Origin: Paenibacillus arenosi
GTDB taxonomy: Bacteria > Bacillota > Bacilli > Paenibacillales > Paenibacillaceae
Direction: 5' to 3'
DNA: 64,000 nt
NCBI RefSeq assembly: GCF_014841135.1
Contig: NZ_JACYTN010000003.1
Span: 62,001 to 126,000, forward strand
Position numbers and translations under genes: made by a program. Of this stretch, positions 7,763 to 17,040 are shown in pieces (the first letter of the stretch is position 1; each line of letters begins with the position of its first letter). The notes below the pieces were generated by a model. That model made no database searches. It was given only the letters and a program-made list of their open reading frames with translations, and had not been told where the DNA came from.

Positions 7763-8512
7763 ATGTATTTGGTATCTCGGCCAAGGCCTTTAACAGATGA
7801 AAAAATGCAAGCAATCCCGTATAAAGAGGGCGTTTCTTTTCCGTCGGGATATTTACATCTTTTGCGACAGCTTGGAGAAGGCACTTACAGAGGATGGATG
7901 AACGTTCATTTCCCTGATGCGGAAGTACTTAAGCCTTTTACTGAGTACGGTATTTGGGAGCATGATGAAGACAGCCCAATTACGCAGCAGCAGATCGCAG
8001 AATGCATCGCTATTGGTACAACGGTGGATGGCGATTTTCTCGCAATCCATCCGCAGACAGAACAGTTACTGTGGCTGCCCCGGCATGATGAGCAAGTAAA
8101 GGCACTTACTTTGCAGGAGCGAGAATTAGAAGACGAAGAAAGCTACGCAATGGTACTGGATGAAATTTATCGTCTAGTGTATGAAAATGATCAAGAAGGA
8201 GCTATTTATTACCAGCCGTGGTCCAACGCCCAGAGCCATCTCTTTTTACGATTGCCGCCGGAAAAGGGTCATCTTTCATTAGAGCAACTATCTGCCATAT
8301 GTCGAGTGAATTTTCCAGCTGACTTAATCGTAGAGAACGAATATACATGTCTCTTGTTCTATCAAGAGATGGGTGGCTATATAAGGTTCAACTACGCTTA
8401 TGGGCAAGAGGTAGCCCTTTTTTATGATCAAGAGTCACAACAGATACGAACCGTTATGGAGCAGTGGCTGTTATCAAAAGGGTGTGAAAGGTATGCGGAA
8501 CATACCAGTTGA
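7763..8512 (+). CDS. SMI1/KNR4 (SUKH) family protein
   Basis: 249 residues. The first half carries SUKH-type marks: FPSGYLHLLRQLGEGTYRGWMNVHFP, then AECIAIGTTVDGDFLAIHP (the GDFL strand of the fold) and LLWLPRHDEQV. The second half (about 145-249) is less typical and may be a second related domain. SUKH proteins include many immunity proteins that bind and neutralise contact-delivered toxins. The start follows GGGGGAG by five bases. No toxin gene with a matching export domain lies next to it, so if it is an immunity protein it is an orphan. Confidence 0.7.
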   Translation: MYLVSRPRPLTDEKMQAIPYKEGVSFPSGYLHLLRQLGEGTYRGWMNVHFPDAEVLKPFTEYGIWEHDEDSPITQQQIAECIAIGTTVDGDFLAIHPQTEQLLWLPRHDEQVKALTLQERELEDEESYAMVLDEIYRLVYENDQEGAIYYQPWSNAQSHLFLRLPPEKGHLSLEQLSAICRVNFPADLIVENEYTCLLFYQEMGGYIRFNYAYGQEVALFYDQESQQIRTVMEQWLLSKGCERYAEHTS

Positions 8513-8580
8513 TGGCTCTATACACATTTCAAGGCTACCTTAACTTCCATTCAATCGTCATATATCTTAGTAAAGACATC

Positions 8581-9588
8581 TTACCCCTTACGCTGATCTT
8601 GTAATACGGTCTCAAGTATCCATGCTGTTTCCTGCTTGAGTTTATTATCTAAATGCTCTTGAATGCATGGGACAGCCTCTTCACCGAGTTCCATTAACTG
8701 CTCATATACTTCATAGTCAGTTTTCGAAAAGTTATAGGGGCTGTTCTTTCCGAACTCCCCTTTTTCAATGACGGCAACCCAATGCTTAACCTGTTCAGGG
8801 AGAGGCTTCTGCTGTACTGCATATACAGCTTGCTCGAACGCATTATCCATTTCCTTAATGTCAGGCATTGCTTTATACAGTTGCTCCTTACTGACACATT
8901 TTCGAATCAATTGGCTCGTAGTTAGGTAATCACCACCGCCCCCATCTGCTGCGGATACGTAGGCGATGAAATCATCTGTGCGATTCAACTTCTGAAACGC
9001 TTGCTGCAAACGTTGAATAACATCAATAGCGATCAAAAACAGCTGGGAGTCGAAGAGTGTTTTCTCGAACAAATAGTTTTGGTCAATCTCAAGATGCCGG
9101 GGTTCTTCTACGCTGATACACCAAAATACACTCAGCCAATTTTCAAGCCGCTCCGGCATGTCTTCATACATAAAAGAGTAGTCGCCTTCTGCGTATTTAT
9201 ATTCATAATAGAGTTGTTCACGAGTTGGATTATTCCGTCGATTTTTCTGTTGAAGGGATCGACTAAGAGTCTGCTCTACGCTTTGGTTCAAACTTTCTAG
9301 ATTGTTGATGTATATTATGTAACTGCCATGATACGTATCCGTATGAATGGAAAAAGTGTAAACGTCGCTGTTGTTTCCCTCTGCGATGTAATCTTCTAAC
9401 GCAGCTGTACAGTACTCATATAAAGCGTCTTCTACATCTTTAGCGCTAACCACAATACCATCAATGGCAGTGCCTGAGTCGATTTCAACAATCGTTTGAT
9501 CGGGGGTGCAGCGCATATATTTCCCTGTGCCCTCCAACGCTCGTCTCCCATTGATTAGCTTGCTGATATGTACATCATAACCACTCAT
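8581..9588 (-). CDS. DUF4303-like protein
   Basis: 335 residues, cytosolic. The stretch VEDALYEYCTAALEDYI, then VYTFSIHTDTYHGSYIIYINN, and YKYAEGDYSFMYEDMPERLENW resembles DUF4303 proteins, which are frequent in toxin-immunity neighbourhoods. The C-terminal third (KTDYEVYEQLMELGEEAVPCIQEHL) looks like a helical repeat of HEAT type. The start at 9588 follows AAGGGTTACAGC. It converges with the SUKH gene and diverges from the ankyrin gene. The domain name is tentative; no enzymatic motif is visible. Confidence 0.6.
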   Translation of the reverse strand: MSGYDVHISKLINGRRALEGTGKYMRCTPDQTIVEIDSGTAIDGIVVSAKDVEDALYEYCTAALEDYIAEGNNSDVYTFSIHTDTYHGSYIIYINNLESLNQSVEQTLSRSLQQKNRRNNPTREQLYYEYKYAEGDYSFMYEDMPERLENWLSVFWCISVEEPRHLEIDQNYLFEKTLFDSQLFLIAIDVIQRLQQAFQKLNRTDDFIAYVSAADGGGGDYLTTSQLIRKCVSKEQLYKAMPDIKEMDNAFEQAVYAVQQKPLPEQVKHWVAVIEKGEFGKNSPYNFSKTDYEVYEQLMELGEEAVPCIQEHLDNKLKQETAWILETVLQDQRKG

Positions 9589-9824
9589 GCTGTAACCCTT
9601 CCCTTCGAATTGAACTTGTACGCAATATTCGACACCTATGAAAGCATTCCTTCTGGAACGACTCTTACCCTTTTAAAAATAGAATGAAAGATGAAGCAAA
9701 CTAGGTTACGGCTATAAGGGTGTTTGTCTAGGTTGCTTGGCCTTGTAGGCCCTAAGCCTCGTGTATTTTGCAGCACAGTTTTCTATACTTTTCCTAAACC
9801 TTCATGGGTAGGAGTGGTTGTGAG

Positions 9825-10904
9825 ATGATTAAGCTGAAAGATATAGGGACGTTCGAGGAACTGCCGGAAATAGCGGAGCACATCTACAACGGAAATATTC
9901 CGGCCTTGCAGGCTGCTATTGCGGCAGGTTGGGATATCGAAGAAGGTATTGTCCTTAGCGAACATACTACATTAAGCCCATTGGATTTGGCGTTAATATC
10001 GGAGAGGCTCGACGTTGTACAATTGTTGATTGAGCACGGTGTGAACTTGAATGTCGATTTGAATCCATCCTTTTTGCGAGCCGTTCGTTATTGCAATGAA
10101 AATATCATTCGCTATGTTGCCGCACAAGGTGCCAAGCTGGATCTGCTCAATCAGGTTGGGTCAGGTGCTTACTCACAGGCCTATTATGGTAAAAAGAAAA
10201 ATATTCCGCTCATTCAGGAGCTTGGCTTGGATATAAAGCAGTATGGTGGGGCTGTATTACGCCAGGCCGTGTCCAATCATGACTTGAAGACCGTATCGTA
10301 TTTGCTCGATCATGGGGTGGACATTAATTATAATGAAGCTGATATGGTTTACCCGTATCAAGCGACTCCATTAACGATTGCCGTGCGCATGGGCAATGTA
10401 TCAATGGTAAAATATTTAATTGAACGCGGCGCAGATGTTACTTTAGCGGAAAAGGATGGCGAGCGCCCCTATACGATCGCGATTAGTAATAAAAATACAG
10501 CTCTTGCTGAATATTTAAAATCGTTGGAGCCAGCAGAGCTGCATCAACTAGAGAATAAAAAGTATGCTTTGAGAGCTTATAAACTGCCCAACGAAGTAGT
10601 TCATTTCCTTACAGGGGACAAGCTGCGCCTAGAGCTAGCCCCAAATGAATATGCAATCGGGTATATCGACTTTTTCACGTTGACCGATACGATTGAGTTG
10701 AAGCTTGGCAGACAGAAGCTGTTGCGTCTATCAGCTGCGATTGATAATTACTCTGGTCTGCAGCTGGTGTGGAACCCGAAGAAAAAGGGCCAACTAGGCT
10801 GTTATGACGTGGAACATGAGGAATATGCGGATTTGTGCAGCTTCGCTGCATTTTTCGAACAGCCCGAAAGGTACCTCATTAAGTTTCTTGAGGGGGACTT
10901 ATAA
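9825..10904 (+). CDS. Ankyrin-repeat protein
   Basis: 359 residues. Ankyrin units are clear between about residues 30 and 235: TTLSPLDLALISERLDVVQLLIEHGVNLN, AVSNHDLKTVSYLLDHGVDIN and ATPLTIAVRMGNVSMVKYLIERGADVT. The C-terminal 130 residues form another domain (LPNEVVHFLTGDKLRLELAP onward) that I cannot place. Ankyrin proteins are binding scaffolds and are also frequent immunity proteins. The ATG at 9825 lies ten bases after TAGGAG; an ATG seven codons earlier overlaps that site. The gene is followed by a strong terminator. Confidence 0.82.
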   Translation: MIKLKDIGTFEELPEIAEHIYNGNIPALQAAIAAGWDIEEGIVLSEHTTLSPLDLALISERLDVVQLLIEHGVNLNVDLNPSFLRAVRYCNENIIRYVAAQGAKLDLLNQVGSGAYSQAYYGKKKNIPLIQELGLDIKQYGGAVLRQAVSNHDLKTVSYLLDHGVDINYNEADMVYPYQATPLTIAVRMGNVSMVKYLIERGADVTLAEKDGERPYTIAISNKNTALAEYLKSLEPAELHQLENKKYALRAYKLPNEVVHFLTGDKLRLELAPNEYAIGYIDFFTLTDTIELKLGRQKLLRLSAAIDNYSGLQLVWNPKKKGQLGCYDVEHEEYADLCSFAAFFEQPERYLIKFLEGDL

Positions 10905-10935
10905 CCAAGTACCGTACACTAGTTATCAACGCACA

Positions 10936-10996
10936 AACACCTCCAAGGTCGCCTCCTATCTTAGGATACAGGAGCATTTCCTTGAAGGTGTTTTAA
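10936..10996 (+). terminator. Terminator after the ankyrin gene
   Basis: A 13-bp outer stem (10936-10948 with 10980-10992, one G-U) encloses a second small hairpin, and TTAATTT follows on the plus strand. Confidence 0.7.
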
Positions 10997-11040
10997 TTTG
11001 TTCCTCGCAATCGAAGTACTGAGTTGCTTAATCAATCAGA

Positions 11041-11913
11041 TCATTGGTCAGCTTTTTTCGTAACGGGTATCCAAACTTCCATCTCATACATGTTGTTGCC
11101 TCTACTATAGGTCATTTCTAACTCGGGGCCATTTAAAGGCTCGTAATTACAGGTCGGAAACCATTCTGCCCAAATACGCTTCCATAGTTCTTGAATGTTG
11201 CTATGTCCATCCGGATATAGACCCGTTGGAAAGATTGCGTAGGTTTGCTGAGGGATTGTTAGCTGTTCAAATTCTCCTGTAAGACCGCTTTGGGGCATAA
11301 AGTATCCAATCATATACGAAAATACATTACCTTGATGGTTGTACAACACCGCATGAATTTGACCATTATCACCTAAACCAGCAGCACTGCGAATTCGATC
11401 AACCGTGCCGTCAGAAATACATCTGCTCCAAAAAGCAGGGATTTCAATAAATGGATGATCACCCTCAGCATGGATTGTCGTTGACATACCGAACATGTCA
11501 AAAGATTGTTTATCCTCGATTCTGTAGTCCATCTCCACATCTCCTTTAATTGAAATATGAAAAGAGAGCCGAGGATAGGCTTTCAGTGACACACCCTTAT
11601 CACGTGCTGATACAGGCATAATGCCATGCATTTTTTTGAATGCTCGGGAAAAAGCCTCGGGTGATTCGTAACCATACTTCAAAGCCACATCGATGACCTT
11701 AACGCTTCCCTTTTGAAGCTCAAAGGCGGCAAGAGTAAGTCGCCTGCGGCGTATATATTCAGAAAGCGGCACATCCGTTATGAATGAGAACATTCGTTGA
11801 AAATGATAAGTTGAACAACAAGCGATCTTAGCCACCTGATCGTAATCAATGGTCTCGGTTAGATTTGTTTCTATATATTCCATTGCACGGTGCATACGAT
11901 TCAGCCAATCCAT
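11041..11913 (-). CDS. AraC-family regulator with GyrI-like effector domain
   Basis: 290 residues. The N-terminal 100 residues contain both AraC helix-turn-helix motifs: YDQVAKIACCSTYHFQRMFS and IDVALKYGYESPEAFSRAFK, with the classic FKKMHGIMPVSAR end. The rest is a GyrI-like small-molecule-binding domain (about 125-290) ending MYEMEVWIPV. Such Rob/YdeE-like regulators sense amphipathic compounds. The start at 11913 follows AGGAGGTCCTGT. It is monocistronic; no target gene can be deduced. Confidence 0.88.
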   Translation of the reverse strand: MDWLNRMHRAMEYIETNLTETIDYDQVAKIACCSTYHFQRMFSFITDVPLSEYIRRRRLTLAAFELQKGSVKVIDVALKYGYESPEAFSRAFKKMHGIMPVSARDKGVSLKAYPRLSFHISIKGDVEMDYRIEDKQSFDMFGMSTTIHAEGDHPFIEIPAFWSRCISDGTVDRIRSAAGLGDNGQIHAVLYNHQGNVFSYMIGYFMPQSGLTGEFEQLTIPQQTYAIFPTGLYPDGHSNIQELWKRIWAEWFPTCNYEPLNGPELEMTYSRGNNMYEMEVWIPVTKKADQ

Positions 11914-12213
11914 ACAGGACCTCCTTTCAATGTGAATTATAGGAGACATTATTACATGGAGCCTTGCAGTTCATGCACGTAAATATCATGGTGGTAGCTT
12001 TTCTCAAGGTCGTAGTTCCAAGAATTAATGTTGTACTCTGATGTAATGTAACATGTAATTGTTTTCGAATGTAAGGGATAGCTTGTTTAACGAGTTACTT
12101 TTTATATGCAAGCAAGGATTTTATGGATATTTTTAACTGCTCCATGCTAAAATGATTGTTGCTTCAGGGCTACCGAATTACATTTAAAAATAAAATGAAA
12201 AGGCGGAGCAGGT

Positions 12214-13476
12214 ATGAGTGTTGAGTATGTATTTGGAATTGGATTAACCCTTATTCAATATGTACTGCTCTTTTTCTGGGTTTATTGGTTGTTTATCAGC
12301 TTCTTTGGCTTTGGAAAGCCAAAGAGACAGCAAGCTCATGCACCATATAAAAAATTTGTTATTATGATTCCCGCACATAACGAAGAAGCAGTGATCGGAA
12401 ATCTTATAGAAAATCTTAATAAAATGGATTATCCGAAGGAGCTTTATGAAGTGTGCGTGATTGCGGATGGATGTAGTGATCGAACAAGCGATATTGCTAG
12501 AAAGCTCGGAGCTACTGTTATTGAACATACCTATCTGCCAGGAGAACGAAAAGGGAAACCATATGGGATTAAATACGCGATTGAGCAGTATGGTGATAGA
12601 CTGGACAATGATTTTGACGGGATCGCCTTTTTCGACGCAGATAACTTAGTTTCTTTGAACTACTTAAAAGAAATGAACAACCATTTATTAAATGGAGATA
12701 AATTGATTCAGTGTTACCTTGATTCTAAAAATCCGAATGACAACTGGGTGACCATGGGCTATTCGGTAAGTTATATTTTCATGAATCGGTCTTGGCAGCT
12801 TGCAAAGTCCAGATTAGGCTTGGGAAATGCAATTGGTGGAACAGGATTTTGCGTAGACACAGCTCTATTTCGAAAAATTGGCTGGACCGCTCGTTCCTTG
12901 ACTGAGGATCTTGAATTTACAATACAGTGTTTGCTTGAAGGGGTACCCGCTAAATGGTGTCATTTTGCTCGTGTGTATGATGAGAAGCCAGAAAGTTTCA
13001 AATCTTCTTGCATCCAGCGTCTTCGATGGGCAAGGGGTCATTGGGATGTTTGCTTCAAATATTCTCATAGATTGATTTGGCGGTTTATTAGTAAGCTAGA
13101 TGTGAAAGCATTCGATGGATTTATGTATCTCATCAATCCCGGAAAAATTGTTTTGAGTGCGATGACAGGTATTCTTGTGTTTGTATCTATTGCTACGAAC
13201 TTATCGGATATGCATCCTTTAATTCCTTGGCAAGTTTGGATGTCATGTTTGTTGTTCCAATTCGTCTATGTAGGCTACGCACAGCTCCTCGATTCAAATC
13301 ATAAAGTAAGCATTTTCAAAAGCTATGTGTACCTGTATTTTTTCAATTTTACTTATGTACCCTTATTTATTTGGTCCTTAATCACGATGAAGAATGTGAA
13401 TTGGAATCCAACAAAGCATACGAGAGCTATTCAATTGAATGATATCGAGTTAGAAGAAAAGAATAATGTAAGTTAA
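12214..13476 (+). CDS. Membrane glycosyltransferase family 2 (processive type)
   Basis: 420 residues. One N-terminal membrane helix (residues 5-32) precedes a GT-A domain with VIMIPAHNEEAVIGNLI, VIADGCSDRTSDIA and FFDADN (DxD), then SLTEDLEFT (catalytic ED) and QRLRWARG (the QxxRW motif of processive synthases). Three or four more membrane helices follow at about 310-400. Enzymes of this type (IcaA/HasA/NodC-like) polymerise or add N-acetylhexosamines at the cytoplasmic face. The start follows GGCGGAG. It is a single gene with a terminator, lacking the partner genes of a poly-N-acetylglucosamine operon, so the polymer is unknown. Confidence 0.85.
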   Translation: MSVEYVFGIGLTLIQYVLLFFWVYWLFISFFGFGKPKRQQAHAPYKKFVIMIPAHNEEAVIGNLIENLNKMDYPKELYEVCVIADGCSDRTSDIARKLGATVIEHTYLPGERKGKPYGIKYAIEQYGDRLDNDFDGIAFFDADNLVSLNYLKEMNNHLLNGDKLIQCYLDSKNPNDNWVTMGYSVSYIFMNRSWQLAKSRLGLGNAIGGTGFCVDTALFRKIGWTARSLTEDLEFTIQCLLEGVPAKWCHFARVYDEKPESFKSSCIQRLRWARGHWDVCFKYSHRLIWRFISKLDVKAFDGFMYLINPGKIVLSAMTGILVFVSIATNLSDMHPLIPWQVWMSCLLFQFVYVGYAQLLDSNHKVSIFKSYVYLYFFNFTYVPLFIWSLITMKNVNWNPTKHTRAIQLNDIELEEKNNVS

Positions 13477-13505
13477 AAACCCGTTAGTAGAGGCTAACGG
13501 GTTTT
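13476..13505. terminator. Bidirectional terminator between GT2 gene and propeller gene
   Basis: Perfect 12-bp stem AAAACCCGTTAG with CTAACGGGTTTT (6-base loop), giving a T-run on both strands between converging genes. Confidence 0.9.
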
Positions 13506-13515
13506 ATTTTGGTAC

Positions 13516-14307
13516 CTACACACCGACAATATGTGTCCAGCTTCCGAATCCGGTTAGCGGGGCGGTGTAAGCGTAGTTACCCCCAGCATCAAGCCGACCC
13601 GTAGCGCCATTGCCCGTTAAGCCATTGTAGAAAAGGATGCCTCCATTAGGAGTTCCAACGATATGCGTCCAACTGCTAAATCCAGAGAGCGAGCTGACGA
13701 ATGTGTATTTTCCGTTGCCATCCAGCAAGGCGGTAGCGCCGGCACCAGTGATCGTATTAACGAAGAGAAGGCCGTTCTTATTGGCGGAGGTGATATGCGT
13801 CCAATTGCCGAATCCGGTTAGAGGACCAACATACGTGTAGTTGCCAGCGGCATCGAGCTTGGCTGTAGCGCCATTGCCTGTGGTAGCATCATAGAAAAGG
13901 ATGCCGCCACTAGGAGTTCCAACGATATGAGTCCACTTGGAGAAGCCGGAGAGTGAGCTAACGAATGTGTATTTGCCGTTGGCATCAAGCAGAGCGGTAG
14001 CGCCAGCACCAGTTATGGCGTTATAGAAGAGAAGGCCATTCTCATTGGCAGAGGTGATGTGTGTCCAATTGCCGAACCCAGATAGAGAACCAACAAACGT
14101 ATAGTTTCCAGCAGCATCGAGCTTCGCTGTAGCGCCATTGCCGGTATTGGCATCATAGAAGAGTATGCCACCACTAGGTGCTCCAACGACATGCGTCCAT
14201 CTTGAAAATCCAGAAAGTGATCCAACGTATGTGTAGTTACCAGCGGGGTCTAATCGAGCAGTAGCGCCAGCGCCAGTAAATGAATTGATGAAGAGTAAAG
14301 AGCCGGG
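13516..14307 (-). repeat. 264-base tandem coding repeat (three copies) inside the propeller gene
   Basis: Near-identical DNA recurs at a 264-base step, for example AAAAGGATGCC at 13631 and again at 13895. Each copy encodes two alternating 44-residue blades. The high DNA identity suggests recent duplication or homogenisation. Confidence 0.8.
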
Positions 14308-14439
14308 AACGGTTCGGGTGAATCCTTTCACAGATTTATGCTTTTGTGAGGTGGGGGGAAAGGCATACGCTACATTTTTCGTTTTGGCGCGGGGCGCTTT
14401 ATGAGATCGTAATTGACCTTGTTTGGCTTTCTTTTTCAA
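13516..14439 (-). CDS. Six-repeat propeller-like (lectin-like) protein
   Basis: 307 residues. After a basic 45-residue leader without a clear signal peptide come six repeats of about 44 residues, each following GLLFYNxxTGxGATAxLDxxGxYTFVxxLxGFxxWTHI. Six blades with a Trp-Thr-His-Ile edge suggest a six-bladed beta-propeller of the tectonin/lectin-like kind, a carbohydrate- or surface-binding fold. Two repeat types alternate, so the gene is three copies of an 88-residue double unit (264 bases). The start is taken as TTG at 14439 because GGAGGAGTCAC sits directly before it; the frame extends 37 codons upstream with no ribosome site. Function is not known. Confidence 0.7.
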   Translation of the reverse strand: MKKKAKQGQLRSHKAPRAKTKNVAYAFPPTSQKHKSVKGFTRTVPGSLLFINSFTGAGATARLDPAGNYTYVGSLSGFSRWTHVVGAPSGGILFYDANTGNGATAKLDAAGNYTFVGSLSGFGNWTHITSANENGLLFYNAITGAGATALLDANGKYTFVSSLSGFSKWTHIVGTPSGGILFYDATTGNGATAKLDAAGNYTYVGPLTGFGNWTHITSANKNGLLFVNTITGAGATALLDGNGKYTFVSSLSGFSSWTHIVGTPNGGILFYNGLTGNGATGRLDAGGNYAYTAPLTGFGSWTHIVGV

Positions 14440-15054
14440 AGTGACTCCTCCTGTTGACCATGGGATTGAGGTTGTTGAAGACTTACCATAGTCTATGGGC
14501 AATTGTGTAATAGGCAACAATGGAATTGAAAAATCCACACTTGCCCACAAATCATAAGGGCTTGCTCAAGACAGGAATAGACCTAACGAATCTGATCGTG
14601 ACGCCATCTCCCTGCTGCGCCTTTACTTTTGCTGGACTGCATAGTAAGATGATGTCAGCAATTTAGATTTCAATGAATGATCTTGATAAATATAAAGAGG
14701 TGCATTTTGTGAGTGCAGTAGGTTCTAAATAGGATAAATTGAATGAAGTAAATTCGATGGCATTAGGGGATTCGTCTATTTTCAGCACCCCTAGCTTTGT
14801 CATGAATTTATTTCGACCTATGAAGATACCTACGACACTTTATAATGCGTGCATAATACAGGGGATAACTATACGTAAGCGATAGTTTTATCTACCTGCC
14901 CTTTTTTGCACATGCCTTATAAATACAAGCAGAGCTGCGGGTATCCCCGCAGCTTTTTTGTGTTCAGGCACATCTATTACCTACGTTCATTGAAATCTAA
15001 TCGTAGGTATCTTCCTTGTATGATCACAACCCATCATAGTGAGGAGAATCAACA
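14440..15054. other. 615-base gap with an orphan plus-strand terminator; possible small RNA
   Basis: No convincing coding frame was seen. Features: a TAGGGG...CCCCTA hairpin near 14764-14800; a GGATAACTAT...ATAGTTTTATC hairpin near 14861-14893 followed by CTACCTGCCC and a six-T run; and a strong hairpin AGCTGCGGG-TAT-CCCCGCAGCT with seven Ts near 14932-14960. No plus-strand gene ends here, since the previous one stops at 13476 with its own terminator. The two terminator-like hairpins could therefore end a small RNA or form a 5' leader of the MutS2 gene. Confidence 0.35.
14932..14960 (+). terminator. Strong orphan rho-independent terminator
   Basis: A GC-rich nine-pair hairpin with a run of T residues, about 95 bases before the MutS2 start and with no gene directly upstream on this strand. 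Confidence 0.7.
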
Positions 15055-16959
15055 TTGAATAAACAAACACTAGAAAAATTACAATATAACGAATTGAAAG
15101 AGCACGTAAAAACGTACTGTGTAAGCGGACTAGGGAAGCAATTATTAGATACATTGCAGCCCAACTCCAACTTAACGGTCGTCAAAAAGCGTCTAAATGA
15201 AACGACAGAGGCGCGAGCGCTGCTTGATGCAGGTGCTCATATTCCATTTCTAGGAGTCACGAACATCGAACTTAGTATCGAAAAGCTTGAAAAAGGCTTA
15301 CTGTTAGCACCAACTGAGCTAGTGAGTATATCGGATTTCTTACGAGGCTGCCGGAAGATTAAACAATTTATGCTGGCTAAGGAGTTCTATGCACCTGTGC
15401 TGTCCTCTTATGCGAACTCAATGTCCGAGTTCCTAAGCATCGAAGAAGAGATTAATGATTCGATTAAAGGTAGCAAGGTCGATTCTGCTGCTAGCAAAGA
15501 ACTGAAGCGAATTCGCAGCAACATCGAAGCAACAGAGAAAAAGATTAAAGATCGACTGCAAAAGTTTCTTAAAAACAGTGAGTACAAAAAGTATATTCAA
15601 GAGTTTTTTATTAGCCAGAAAAACGATCGGTACACGATCCCGATTATTGCATCTTATAAAAATCATGTGCCAGGAACTATTGTTGAAGTCTCTTCCACAG
15701 GGTCCACGGTGTTTATTGAACCGCATAACGTAGCCAAGCTAAGTGGCGAGCTATCAGGACTAAGAGCAGAAGAAGCGGTAGAGGAATATCAGATTTTAGC
15801 CGCTTTATCAGGTTTGATTACGGAAAATATGCATGAAATTAAGATTAATATGGATCTCATTAGCCAATACGATATGGTGTTTGCCAAGGCGAAGTTCAGC
15901 AAGCATATTGACGGAGTCGAGCCTAAGCTGAACGATATCGGTTATGTGAAGCTTGTAAACTGCAAGCACCCTCTTTTAACGGGGAAAGTTGTGCCGCTTA
16001 ACTTTGAAATCGGGGAGCAGTATCGCAGTCTTATTATTACAGGCCCTAATGCTGGCGGGAAAACGATCGTGCTAAAAACGATCGGTTTAGCAACGTTAGC
16101 AACCATGTCAGGCTTCCATATCCAAGCGGATAAGGAGACGGAGATTGCTGTATTCGATAACATCTTCATCGATATTGGCGATAATCAAAGTATTGAAAAT
16201 GCACTAAGCACGTTCTCTTCTCATATGAAAAACCTTTCGGAAATTATGAGGTTGGCGAACAACAATACGCTCTTGCTCTTTGACGAAATTGGCAGCGGCA
16301 CAGAACCTAACGAAGGAGCGGCGCTTGCGATTTCAATTTTGGAAGAATTCTACCATGCAGGTTGTATTACCGTTGCGACTACCCACTATGGTGAAATTAA
16401 GCGCTATTCGGAAATGCACGACGACTTTATGAATGCAGCTATGCAATTCAATCATGAGACGTTGGAGCCGATGTATAAGCTGCTTATAGGCAAGTCCGGC
16501 GAGAGCAATGCCCTGTGGATTTCACGAAAGATGGATATTCGGGAAAAGGTATTGCAACGAGCTCAAGCGTATATGGATAACAAGGAATATCATTTGGAGC
16601 GAGTGCATGAAAGTAAAATACGTAAGGCCAAGGTTGCTGCCGAGGAGAAAGAAGGCAAGCAGATCGAGTATACAAAAGGCGACCGTGTAAAATTACTCGA
16701 TTATGATGATTTTGGGCTTATTTATGAGGAAAGAGATTCGTTCTCCAATGTAGTCGTTTTCTATAACAACGAGTTCATAAAAGTAAATGTTAGACGAATA
16801 ACGCTAGAGATACCTGCACAAGAACTGTATCCAGAAGGATATGATTTGAACACACTGTTTGTAGACTTTAAGACGAGGAAGATGCAGCATGATATCGAGC
16901 GTGGCTCCAAGAAGGCTTTGCGTGCGATTCAAAAGGAAATAAGAAAAAATAGAGAATAG
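15055..16959 (+). CDS. MutS2-like ATPase lacking the Smr nuclease domain
   Basis: 634 residues against about 785 for typical MutS2. N-terminal MutS2-type helices and a coiled-coil clamp (about residues 140-280) surround VEVSSTGSTVFIEP. The ATPase has Walker A GPNAGGKT near residue 335, a QSIENALSTFSSHM signature-like block, and Walker B LLLFDEIGSGTEPNEGAAL near 405. The KOW-like C-terminal portion ends without the LDLRG-type Smr domain, so the DNA/ribosome-cleaving part is absent. Smr-less paralogues occur in Firmicutes; MutS2 acts in recombination control and in rescue of collided ribosomes rather than mismatch repair. The start is TTG at 15055, eight bases after GAGGAG; no ATG alternative fits. 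Confidence 0.85.
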   Translation: MNKQTLEKLQYNELKEHVKTYCVSGLGKQLLDTLQPNSNLTVVKKRLNETTEARALLDAGAHIPFLGVTNIELSIEKLEKGLLLAPTELVSISDFLRGCRKIKQFMLAKEFYAPVLSSYANSMSEFLSIEEEINDSIKGSKVDSAASKELKRIRSNIEATEKKIKDRLQKFLKNSEYKKYIQEFFISQKNDRYTIPIIASYKNHVPGTIVEVSSTGSTVFIEPHNVAKLSGELSGLRAEEAVEEYQILAALSGLITENMHEIKINMDLISQYDMVFAKAKFSKHIDGVEPKLNDIGYVKLVNCKHPLLTGKVVPLNFEIGEQYRSLIITGPNAGGKTIVLKTIGLATLATMSGFHIQADKETEIAVFDNIFIDIGDNQSIENALSTFSSHMKNLSEIMRLANNNTLLLFDEIGSGTEPNEGAALAISILEEFYHAGCITVATTHYGEIKRYSEMHDDFMNAAMQFNHETLEPMYKLLIGKSGESNALWISRKMDIREKVLQRAQAYMDNKEYHLERVHESKIRKAKVAAEEKEGKQIEYTKGDRVKLLDYDDFGLIYEERDSFSNVVVFYNNEFIKVNVRRITLEIPAQELYPEGYDLNTLFVDFKTRKMQHDIERGSKKALRAIQKEIRKNRE

Positions 16960-17040
16960 ACGTGCTGAATGAGAGCGCAACATTTCAAATATGGCCCTGT
17001 GATACAACTAATCATGAGTTCGATATGGGGAGATGAGAAC

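Noticed and set aside
13516-14307. Repeats resembling a CRISPR array
   Set aside because: The period is 132/264 bases, the repeats stay in one reading frame and encode propeller blades, and there are no short unique spacers.
15055-16959. Mismatch repair MutS
   Set aside because: It lacks the N-terminal mismatch-recognition domain, and the arrangement is that of MutS2.
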